Source: an uncultured Acidobacteriota bacterium (lineage in GTDB: Bacteria; Acidobacteriota; Blastocatellia; RBC074). Taken from it: 32,069 nt of DNA. Below, piece by piece: positions 12,293 to 19,972 of this stretch; position 1 is the first letter of the stretch, and the number at the start of each line of letters is the position of its first letter. The DNA lies in the NCBI GenBank assembly GCA_903862855.1, contig CAIOZW010000272.1:1-32069 (forward strand), written 5' to 3'. Made by a program: the position numbers and the translations under genes. The notes under the pieces were generated by a model. It had not been told where the DNA came from. It searched no databases and was given only the letters and a program-made list of their open reading frames with translations.

Positions 12293-12627
12293 TCACGCCA
12301 GGTTCAGACCTCTACTCCGGATATTGTCCGGGAATTTATCCGCTAAGTTTAGAAAGTAACGACCTTCTCTCTGGATGGGATAGATAGAGAATGAACCCTT
12401 GTTTCTCGGAGATACTAATTCACCTTGCTTGAAATCAATAAAGATCAGAGGATTCGAACTGTCAGCGATCATGTAAAACTGAGTAAATCTGAACACCGCC
12501 GGACTGTGCCAACCCCCTCGGGTTTCATCAACTTCACTTTCCAAGCCGAGACAGTTTATATCGCAGGTATCTCACGTACTCATCAGGTATCGATGTAGAC
12601 TTTACTTCCTCCAAAACAGGAACGAAA
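12293..12627 (-). pseudogene. Possible frameshifted small gene of unknown family
   Basis: Minus-strand frames ...SLHYFVPVLEEVKSTSIPDEYVRYLRYKLSRLGK* and ESEVDETRGGWHSPAVFRFTQFYMIADSSNPLIFIDFKQGELVSP... abut near 12534-12544. Removing one G would give a continuous ...YKLSRLESEVDETRGGW... frame. Confidence 0.3.
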
Positions 12628-12646
12628 TAATGAAGCGACCTGATTG

Positions 12647-12686
12647 GGGGTGAGCCCCGGACATCCGGGTCGTAACGCCTTCGGCG
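12647..12686. repeat. Cluster of short palindromes (REP-like)
   Basis: GGGG-TGAG-CCCC (12647-12658), CCCGGA-CA-TCCGGG (12656-12669) and CGCC-TTC-GGCG (12676-12686) within 40 bp. The first two overlap. Confidence 0.5.
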
Positions 12687-12941
12687 ATGATAATGGCCCT
12701 TCTCGGCGGTGTCCAAATTTATTCACTATTGCGTGATCACTGACATTGAGCTGCTGGGATTTTCGGAAGACATATACCATCGGATACTTCCGGCTATTTC
12801 AGATACGCAATTCAAAATGGGCGAAACGTAAGTTTTCGAATGCACAATGGCTACTATTGGCACTGATGTATTCCATCGCCAAGTTATGCAGCTTCTCTGT
12901 CGACATCCGTCAAAGTGGTGCAGCGAGGCAAATCTCATCCG

Positions 12942-12966
12942 GATTGCCAACGCGTTGGCAATCGAG
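12942..12966. repeat. Left copy of 25-bp direct repeat containing a 20-bp perfect palindrome
   Basis: GATTGCCAACGCGTTGGCAATCGAG. ATTGCCAACGCGTTGGCAAT (12943-12962) equals its own reverse complement. 23/25 identical to 14303-14327. Confidence 0.75.
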
Positions 12967-13078
12967 GTCTGAGAGACTGACAGCGCTGCGAACGGCTTCC
13001 ATTCCACTTTCCGGGTTCAATCACCAATCACCTCTTGCTAAAAATTGATAGTTGATATTTTAATAAGCAATTGAATAA

Positions 13079-13093
13079 CTAAACAAAGTTTAG
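13079..13093. promoter_or_regulatory. Inverted repeat just upstream of fic (possible operator)
   Basis: CTAAAC-AAA-GTTTAG in an AT-rich leader, 13 nt before the likely start codon. Confidence 0.35.
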
Positions 13094-13106
13094 CATGGAG
13101 GGGGTA

Positions 13107-14276
13107 ATGATGCCTGACCACCGTTCAGGAACGTACGTCAGCAGCTCGGTCGCGGGTGAAGAGTGTCGGGCATTTATCCCGCCTCCTTTGCCGCCGGTAC
13201 CCCCTCTCAGCCTGACGGCGGAAGACTATGATCTGATGGAGAAGGCCAATCGCGCGTTGGGGAGATTGGACGGAGTCGCGACTCTGTTACCGGATACATC
13301 GCTGTTCATCTACTTCTTTGTCCGCAAGGAGGCCGTGCTCTCCTCGCAGATCGAGGGGACTCAATCGTCGATCACCGATCTGCTGTTGTATGAAAACGCG
13401 GAGGCACCAGGCACGCCGCTGGAAGTCGTAGAGGAGGTCTCAAGCTATGTGGCCGCGTTGCGCTTTGGGTTGCAGCGACTGAATGATGGACTCCCTCTCT
13501 CGCTGCGGCTGCTGCGGGAAGTGCATCAGGTGCTGCTCTCAACGGGACGCGGTAGCTCGAAACTGCCAGGAGAGTTCCGACGATCACAAAACTGGATTGG
13601 TGGTACGCGACCTGGCAACGCTCGTTTTGTTCCTCCCCCACCCGAGAAGCTGATGGAGTGTCTGGGGGATCTCGAAAAGTTTCTGCATGATAACCCGGTA
13701 CGCACTCCGGTGCTGCTTAAAGCCGCACTCTCTCACGTGCAATTTGAGACGATCCATCCGTTTCTGGACGGCAATGGGCGATTGGGCCGTTTGCTGATCA
13801 CACTGCTGCTTTACAGCGAGGGCGCCCTGAGCGAGCCGATTCTCTATCTCAGCCTCTTCTTCAAGCAAAACCGTGACACCTATTACGACCTGCTGCAGCG
13901 CGTTCGCCTGGAGGGTGATTGGGAGTCCTGGGTACGATTCTTCCTGACGGGAGTCCTTGAGACAGCGGAACAGTCGGTGCAGACGGCTAAAGGTATCCGG
14001 CAGCTTTTTGCGGACGATCGGCGCCGAATCCAGACGCTCAATCGACAGGCGGCAACGGCGCTTCTTGTGCACGAATATTTGCAGACTAAACCGGTGACCT
14101 CCATTCAAGCGGCGGCAACGGCGCTGGGTCTGACGCTGCCGACGATCACCTCAGGGCTGACCAATCTCGCCAGCCTTGGCATTGCGCAGGAGCTGACCGG
14201 CAAGCAGCGAAATCGTCTCTTCAGCTATGTCGAATATTTGAAGATACTGGAGAAAGGGACAACGCCACTGAGATAA
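13107..14276 (+). CDS. Fic family protein (predicted AMPylase) with C-terminal winged-helix-like region
   Basis: Fic motif HPFLDGNGRLGR; N-terminal inhibitory-type motif SSQIEGT; C-terminus TSIQAAATALGLTLPTITSGLTNLASLGIAQEL resembles a wHTH. GGAGGGGG precedes ATG 13107/13110; ORF track starts at 13095. Confidence 0.92.
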   Translation: MMPDHRSGTYVSSSVAGEECRAFIPPPLPPVPPLSLTAEDYDLMEKANRALGRLDGVATLLPDTSLFIYFFVRKEAVLSSQIEGTQSSITDLLLYENAEAPGTPLEVVEEVSSYVAALRFGLQRLNDGLPLSLRLLREVHQVLLSTGRGSSKLPGEFRRSQNWIGGTRPGNARFVPPPPEKLMECLGDLEKFLHDNPVRTPVLLKAALSHVQFETIHPFLDGNGRLGRLLITLLLYSEGALSEPILYLSLFFKQNRDTYYDLLQRVRLEGDWESWVRFFLTGVLETAEQSVQTAKGIRQLFADDRRRIQTLNRQAATALLVHEYLQTKPVTSIQAAATALGLTLPTITSGLTNLASLGIAQELTGKQRNRLFSYVEYLKILEKGTTPLR

Positions 14277-14302
14277 CTCCTCGCAGTGATCACCCATCGT
14301 GA

Positions 14303-14327
14303 GATTGCCAAAGCGTTGGCAATTGAG
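14303..14327. repeat. Right copy of 25-bp direct repeat (near-palindrome)
   Basis: GATTGCCAAAGCGTTGGCAATTGAG, 23/25 identical to 12942-12966, 27 nt after the fic stop. Confidence 0.75.
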
Positions 14328-14445
14328 TCAACGGTGAAGTATTCTGCGTTCCCAATGTGATCGGCGAATCAGAGACACTTCAGCAGCAACTGAATTGCCG
14401 GGGTTATTTTGTTCAAAATCGTGGCAGTTCGCCGGACATTCGAAC

Positions 14446-14827
14446 TTTTGTGTGGGTAAGTTAAGGCCTCATCGAGATAAAGGGGCTGCTTTACTGGGGG
14501 CACGGGGCTTCAGGCCCGCACCTGGACTTTGGACAAAAGTTTAAATTGTTGAGGTCGCAAGCATCAATTTTTCAGTAATTTTTGCCTGACTCGGGAGTAA
14601 TTCAGGGTAAACGACCACTTCGTCTCGTAAAATACGAATCAAATCCAGACACGAAGCGTGAGTTTTGTCCCTGGTTGAACTTTCAACATTCCTTGTGTCC
14701 CAACGGGGCGCTGAAGGAAATCTGCATTTATGGCACGGAATGTCCAAAGTCCAGCTGCGGGCCGGAGGCCCGCACCCACAGTAGAGTTGCCCCTGTATTT
14801 CTAACGATTCAGCCCCTCCACACAAAA
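14446..14827. mobile_element. MITE/REPIN-like element: two inverted copies of an about 90-bp repeat around about 205 bp
   Basis: Arm 1 14446-14535 and arm 2 14741-14827 are imperfect reverse complements: TTTTGTGTGG outer ends, GGGGC..CTACT-type middle, perfect 14-bp CTGGACTTTGGACA (14522-14535) versus TGTCCAAAGTCCAG (14741-14754). Arm 2 contains hairpin TGCGGGCC-GGA-GGCCCGCA. Confidence 0.6.
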
Positions 14828-14898
14828 ACCGGAACCCCCAAAGATCATTGTGCCTGAAAGGACTACTGGCTGAGATGAGTCGACCTGACTCCACCGCA

Positions 14899-16011
14899 TC
14901 AGCCGGCAGGGTAGTATTCTGCCAGATTTTCGGCACTGAGGAAGACGTGCTGGATATGGACCATAGGCGGGACGGCTTCACCGGCAAGGATTTTCAGCAC
15001 CAGCGGAATGATCTGTTCTCCATATTTTTCAGGGAAAAAACCAACTGAGCCAATCAGGCAAGTATGTGGGTTAAGCATCTCCGCACGCGAGGCGGGCGTG
15101 GCGGCCTGTCCGGCGATGGCCGTGTTCTGGCTGGTACGGTTCAGTTCGCGACAGATCTGTGCGACGCCGACGGCCGATGGGTCGGTCACGCTGGAGATCA
15201 GAACCGACGAATTGCGGGGAATCCCCGCCAGGACAGTCCGGGCGATGCGCAGACCCTCTTCGATGGTTCCGGTTGAAGAATGGTAGCTGACTCTACTCTC
15301 CGGCAGATCGGGAACCACCTCCTGAATGCCGTGTAGAGCACCAGTCAGTCGGGCTCGCGGCAGTGGACCAGCTTGCGAAAGTTCGAGCAGCAGAACCTGA
15401 TCGATTTTGCCTCCCCAGTGATCCCGTGCGTGTCGGCCCAGAGCGCGACCAGCCAGCAGGCCGGCCCGATAGTTGTCCGCGCCAAAGAAGACCGCTCCCG
15501 GTTGCGGGATATCGATCGCCAGGCAGGGGATGTGCGCTTCAGCAAACTTATGGCCAATCACGGGCGCAACCCGTTCATTCACCTGAAACTCGATGACAAA
15601 ATCTACCCCTTGCCGCACGAAAAGTTCCGCATTATCAAGCGCTGCTACTTCGTCGTTCTCATTATCGGCGACGATCAGTTGTACACCGTGACGTTTGGCT
15701 GCCTCTTCGAGGCCCTGCAAGACATCACGGGAAAATTCCAGACGACCCCACTGCATCGCGAATCCAACCCGGTAGCGTTGGGTCCGGTTGATGCGATGAT
15801 ACTTTTTGGTTCCCGGCTGCCTTCGCACCCACCCTTTATGTTCCAGCGTTTGCAACAAGCGATACGCATAGCTTGGTGAAAGATTCGCGCGCGTGGCAAT
15901 CTCCGTCAGACTCAGCTCATCTTCCTGTCGCTGAAAAGTATCCAGTACATCCAGCGCTTTCATCACTACATTGATGTAAGGCGAGTTCTCGCCATTTATC
16001 CCACTCATCAT
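14899..16011 (-). CDS. IclR-type HTH fused to a type-I periplasmic-binding-protein (sugar-binding-like) domain; transcriptional regulator
   Basis: N-terminus VVMKALDVLDTFQRQEDELSLTEIATRANLSPSYAYRLLQTLEHKGWVRR is IclR-like. C-terminus LEEAAKRHGVQLIVADNENDEVAALDNAELFVRQGVDFVIEF..FFGADNYRAGLLAGRALG is RbsB/LacI-sensor-like. Confidence 0.85.
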   Translation of the reverse strand: MMSGINGENSPYINVVMKALDVLDTFQRQEDELSLTEIATRANLSPSYAYRLLQTLEHKGWVRRQPGTKKYHRINRTQRYRVGFAMQWGRLEFSRDVLQGLEEAAKRHGVQLIVADNENDEVAALDNAELFVRQGVDFVIEFQVNERVAPVIGHKFAEAHIPCLAIDIPQPGAVFFGADNYRAGLLAGRALGRHARDHWGGKIDQVLLLELSQAGPLPRARLTGALHGIQEVVPDLPESRVSYHSSTGTIEEGLRIARTVLAGIPRNSSVLISSVTDPSAVGVAQICRELNRTSQNTAIAGQAATPASRAEMLNPHTCLIGSVGFFPEKYGEQIIPLVLKILAGEAVPPMVHIQHVFLSAENLAEYYPAG

Positions 16012-16069
16012 GATCCTCAGTATGACATCAAACCCTCACAAAGTCATTTTTACTATTTTAGAAACTTTA

Positions 16070-16086
16070 TTTATCTAATTGATAAA
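16070..16086. promoter_or_regulatory. Candidate operator (inverted repeat) in divergent regulator/TBDR promoter region
   Basis: TTTATC-TAATT-GATAAA, perfect 6-bp arms in an AT-rich block 59 nt from the regulator start. Confidence 0.35.
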
Positions 16087-16355
16087 ATTCTCTTGACCAT
16101 CCGTTGGAAGTATGGTTTTTTGAGCAGGCTTTGATAGAAAAGTTGGAGCAAATAGACCGCTTGTCCGGCCACAGGAGCGGTATTCATTACCAAACATCAA
16201 TTTGTAAGTGGCGGAAAAGGGAGTCTCCTGACCGGACTGGGCCGGTGGTGGCAGCGTCGTGCCGGGAGCAGAGATTCGCTCGCTCAGTACCAGTCGGCAA
16301 TGACGACCGGACAGATCGAGGTTCAAGCAGCATAAGCTCAATGGGGGTAATAACT

Positions 16356-19300
16356 ATGCAACGTATGAAAGTTATCAGGATGTGGCCGCTCGGCGGATTG
16401 TTGCTCTGCGCCAGTGTCATTGTGCAGGCACAGACAGTGACGGGTTCGATCAGTGGAACGGTGAGGGATGTCAGTGGAGCATTGATCTCGAATGCCAGCA
16501 TTAGATTGACGCAGAGTGCGACGGGAGTAATTCGTGAAGGAGTGACCAATGAGAAGGGAGACTTCGTTTTTGCCGGTGTTATGAAAGGGGAGTACACGCT
16601 GATCGTGGCGGCACAGGGATTCAAGAACTCTGAGCGGCAAGGGATTGTGTTGAGTGCGGCAGAGTATCTCTCAGTGGGTGAGATCACTCTGGAGGTTGGT
16701 GGGGTAGGCGAAACGGTGACCGTAACGGCACAGACAGAAATGGTGCAGACAGCGAGTGCCGAGCGTTCCGGGACGATCACCAGCGACCAGGTCGATAACC
16801 TTTTGCTGCTCGGACGAAATGTGAAATCTCTCGCCGCTCTCTTGCCTGGGGTCGTTGAAACGACGGAAGAGGAGGGGCTGACACGCAATTTCAATCTGAA
16901 CGTCCAGGGGAATCGCAACAGTACAAACAGCGTCTCGGTCGACGGGATCACACTCAACGCGCTTGGCAATAACAATAATGCCGTGGTCACCGTCAGTCAG
17001 GATGCGGTCGCCGAAGTCAAAGTGCAATTGTCGAACTACCAGGCAGAGTATGGGCGGATGTCAGGTGCGAATATCACGATCATCACCAAATCAGGAACCC
17101 GTCAATTTCACGGTGGTGGTTCGTACTTCAAGCGTCACGAGCAGTTCAACAGTAACAACTTCTTCAGTAACCGCTCAAATCTGAAACGGCCACGGTATCG
17201 TTATAACGTATGGAACTACAATATTGGTGGACCAGTCGTCATCCCAGGCACCAATTTCAACAAGAACCGTGATCAGCTCTTTTTCTTCTTCAATCAGGAG
17301 TGGTGGCCACTCGAAGTGCCTCAGGCGGCACGCCAGATTACCGTTCCCACGGCGCTCGAGCGGGTCGGCGATTTTTCGCAGACGACCGATGTGAATGGCG
17401 CCAAGGTCTACGTTCGCGATCCACTCAAAACCGGGTTGTGTAACGCGACCAGTCAGATGGCCTGTTTCGAAAACAACGTTATTCCGGCCAACCGTCTCGA
17501 CGCCAACGGCCTGTCCCTGCTGAGGGTGATGCCCCTCCCGAACTTCACCGATCTGGCGATTACGGGACGCCGCTATAATTATATCAACGAGACGACCAAC
17601 AATACCTTGCAGCGGGTCGAAACGGTGAAGGTCGACTTTCATCCCAATGCGCAGAACCATATCGCCTTTACTCATTCTGGCAATCTTGATAAGCAGGCCG
17701 GGTACTACAATATTCCGGCGGGTGGGACAACAAATTTTCCGTTCCTGCGCCAGACTTTTATCACTGATGGCAAGGTCTGGTCAGGGAGGTATCAGCGGAT
17801 CTTCTCTCCAACATTGGTAAATGAGTTCACGCTTGGATTTTCCAATCGAGCCGAGATATCAAAATACCCGGCCGATGAGTTCAACAGCCGGGTCAGCCGA
17901 ACCGGGATCGGCTATCGGCTGGGGCAGCTCAATCCCGCGGCGAATCCACTGGGCGTGCTCCCAAACGCGACATTTGGCGGAGTATCACAAGCCGCTACGA
18001 TCAATCTCGAGGGACGATTCCCGTTTTTTGGTTCGCACAAGATCCTGACGATCGCGGACAACGTTACTCTTACGCGTGGTGCTCATACGATAAAGGCTGG
18101 TGTCTATATCGATCGTATCTGGCGCAATGCCAGCAATATCGTGACGTTTAACGGCAGCTTCGATTTTGGGCAGAATGCCAACAATCCATTCAATACGCAA
18201 CACGCCTTTGCCAATGCGGCGGCAGGCTATTTCAACTCCTACAGTGAAGCGACGTCGCGGCCATTCTATCGTTTCCGCGTTAGCAATATTGAGTGGTTTG
18301 CGCAGGACAATTGGAAGGTCAATCGGCGGCTGGTCTTTGATTACGGGATGCGATTTGCGTTGATTGCACCGCTGAATGAAAGAGATGATCGAGTTTCGGC
18401 GTTTCTTCTCAGTAGTTTCAATGCCGCCCAGACGGCGCAGTTGATTACCCCGACCCGGGTCAACAACGTGCGCATTGGTATTGATCCGGTGACCAACGTC
18501 ACTTATCCGGCGGCTTTTATCGGGGCATTGACACCGGGCAGCAATCCGGGCAACGGGATGGTCATGCCGAACACCAGTAACAACCTCCCGCGTCTGTTCA
18601 TTCCCAGTCGCGGGGTGCACCTGGGACCACGTGTCGGGTTTGCCTATGACCTGACCGGACAGGGAAAGACGTCGGTGCGTGGCGGGTTTGGAATGTTTTA
18701 CAACCGGCAGAGCGAGGGCTCGGTGGGCAGCCCCTTTACGGCCTTACCTCCACTGGTCAGGACACCCACCGTGCAATTCGGGACGATGCCGACGCTGCTG
18801 TCGACGACCGGTCTCAACCAGCCACAGGGAGTCAGCGGTCTGGATGGAGTCGGGAAAGTACCAACAGTGATGAACTTCTCCCTCTCGGTACAGCGCAATA
18901 TCGGATTCAAGACGATTGTCGATGTGGGGTACGTCGGCTCGCTTGGGCGCCATCTGTTGTGGTTGCGTGATATCAATGCCGTCCCACTGGGTGCCAATTT
19001 CAATCCGGCCAATCGGGATACTTCACAAGCGGGCACCGTACCACTGCCCGCCAATTTTCTCCGTCCGCTCAGAGGATTTGCGGCGATCAACATTCGTGAG
19101 TTTGCCGGGACATCGAACTACCATTCAATGCAGGTGAAAGTTGATCGGCGGATGAGCAAGAGCCTGCAGTTTGGCGGCGCCTGGACGTGGTCGAAAGCGC
19201 TCAATTACAACAGTGATGATGGGAACAGTGTCACGACACTGGCGCCGATTCGTGTCTATAATTATGGTCTGGCGCCATTCGATCGCACCCACGTCGTGAA

Positions 19301-19841
19301 GATCAACTACCTCTGGACCCTGCCTCAGACGCGCTGGAAAAATCCATTTGCGGTGTATGTTCTCCATGGCTGGCAGATGTCGGGTATTACCAGTTTTGTC
19401 AGTGGGGTCCCGACAGCTGTTTCGTTCACACTCGTCTCGGGCATAGATATTACCGGTTCGGCTTCGATCGCGGCACGTCCGGATGTCATTGCCGATCCGG
19501 TTCTACCCAAAGGCGACCGTACCTTCAGTCGCAACTTCAATACGGTGGCGTTTCGTGCTCCGGCACAGGGAACCCTGGGCACGGCAGCTCCAACCCAGTT
19601 GCGAGGGCCGGGTATCAACAATCACGATATTGCATTCTTCAAGAACTTTCAGTTCCTGGAGAAGCTGAATCTGCAGTTTCGTGGGGAGTTGTATAATGCG
19701 TTCAATCATACGCAATTTTCAGCGTATGATACGGCGGCCCGCTTTGATGCATCTGGTGCACAGATCAATACACGGCTTGGTGAATTCACCTCAGCCCGGC
19801 GGGCACGTGTGATGCAATTTGCCCTGAAGCTACAGTTCTGA
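16356..19841 (+). CDS. TonB-dependent receptor with carboxypeptidase-like regulatory N-domain (Oar-like)
   Basis: Signal peptide MQRMKVIRMWPLGGLLLCASVIVQAQ, then VTGSISGTVRDVSGALISNASIRLTQSATGV, plug-like VSVDGITLNALGNNNNAVVTVSQDAVAEVKVQLSNYQAEYGRMSGANITIITKSGT, and C-terminal FRGELYNAFNHTQFSAYDTAARFD. The ORF-track extension to 16104 is probably untranslated. Confidence 0.93.
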   Translation: MQRMKVIRMWPLGGLLLCASVIVQAQTVTGSISGTVRDVSGALISNASIRLTQSATGVIREGVTNEKGDFVFAGVMKGEYTLIVAAQGFKNSERQGIVLSAAEYLSVGEITLEVGGVGETVTVTAQTEMVQTASAERSGTITSDQVDNLLLLGRNVKSLAALLPGVVETTEEEGLTRNFNLNVQGNRNSTNSVSVDGITLNALGNNNNAVVTVSQDAVAEVKVQLSNYQAEYGRMSGANITIITKSGTRQFHGGGSYFKRHEQFNSNNFFSNRSNLKRPRYRYNVWNYNIGGPVVIPGTNFNKNRDQLFFFFNQEWWPLEVPQAARQITVPTALERVGDFSQTTDVNGAKVYVRDPLKTGLCNATSQMACFENNVIPANRLDANGLSLLRVMPLPNFTDLAITGRRYNYINETTNNTLQRVETVKVDFHPNAQNHIAFTHSGNLDKQAGYYNIPAGGTTNFPFLRQTFITDGKVWSGRYQRIFSPTLVNEFTLGFSNRAEISKYPADEFNSRVSRTGIGYRLGQLNPAANPLGVLPNATFGGVSQAATINLEGRFPFFGSHKILTIADNVTLTRGAHTIKAGVYIDRIWRNASNIVTFNGSFDFGQNANNPFNTQHAFANAAAGYFNSYSEATSRPFYRFRVSNIEWFAQDNWKVNRRLVFDYGMRFALIAPLNERDDRVSAFLLSSFNAAQTAQLITPTRVNNVRIGIDPVTNVTYPAAFIGALTPGSNPGNGMVMPNTSNNLPRLFIPSRGVHLGPRVGFAYDLTGQGKTSVRGGFGMFYNRQSEGSVGSPFTALPPLVRTPTVQFGTMPTLLSTTGLNQPQGVSGLDGVGKVPTVMNFSLSVQRNIGFKTIVDVGYVGSLGRHLLWLRDINAVPLGANFNPANRDTSQAGTVPLPANFLRPLRGFAAINIREFAGTSNYHSMQVKVDRRMSKSLQFGGAWTWSKALNYNSDDGNSVTTLAPIRVYNYGLAPFDRTHVVKINYLWTLPQTRWKNPFAVYVLHGWQMSGITSFVSGVPTAVSFTLVSGIDITGSASIAARPDVIADPVLPKGDRTFSRNFNTVAFRAPAQGTLGTAAPTQLRGPGINNHDIAFFKNFQFLEKLNLQFRGELYNAFNHTQFSAYDTAARFDASGAQINTRLGEFTSARRARVMQFALKLQF

Positions 19842-19871
19842 GAACTGTTCCGGATAGCGCCTGTCTCGTTT

Positions 19872-19920
19872 GACCGTGAGGGCCGACTGGCTGGATTGCT
19901 GCCGGCAAGTCCTCACGGTC
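19872..19920. other. Hairpin between TBDR and FAD oxidoreductase genes
   Basis: GACCGTGAGG (19872-19881) perfectly complementary to CCTCACGGTC (19911-19920); inner GCCG/CGGC can extend it. No U-tract, so terminator versus processing/attenuation hairpin is unresolved. Confidence 0.5.
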
Positions 19921-19972
19921 GAACTTTCTGGGCGGTCTCCGGTCGTCCTGGCTGGATGAGGGGGCTTTTGAA

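Noticed and set aside
12647-14827. CRISPR array
   Set aside because: Repeats are palindromic and non-periodic, with only two copies of each and no regular spacers or cas genes.
14582-14857. 91-aa ORF inside the inverted-repeat element
   Set aside because: It overlaps arm 2 and has no RBS or recognisable domain; treated as chance coding in a repeat.
16104-16355. N-terminal extension of the TBDR ORF
   Set aside because: A canonical signal peptide begins at 16356; the extension has no homology-like character.
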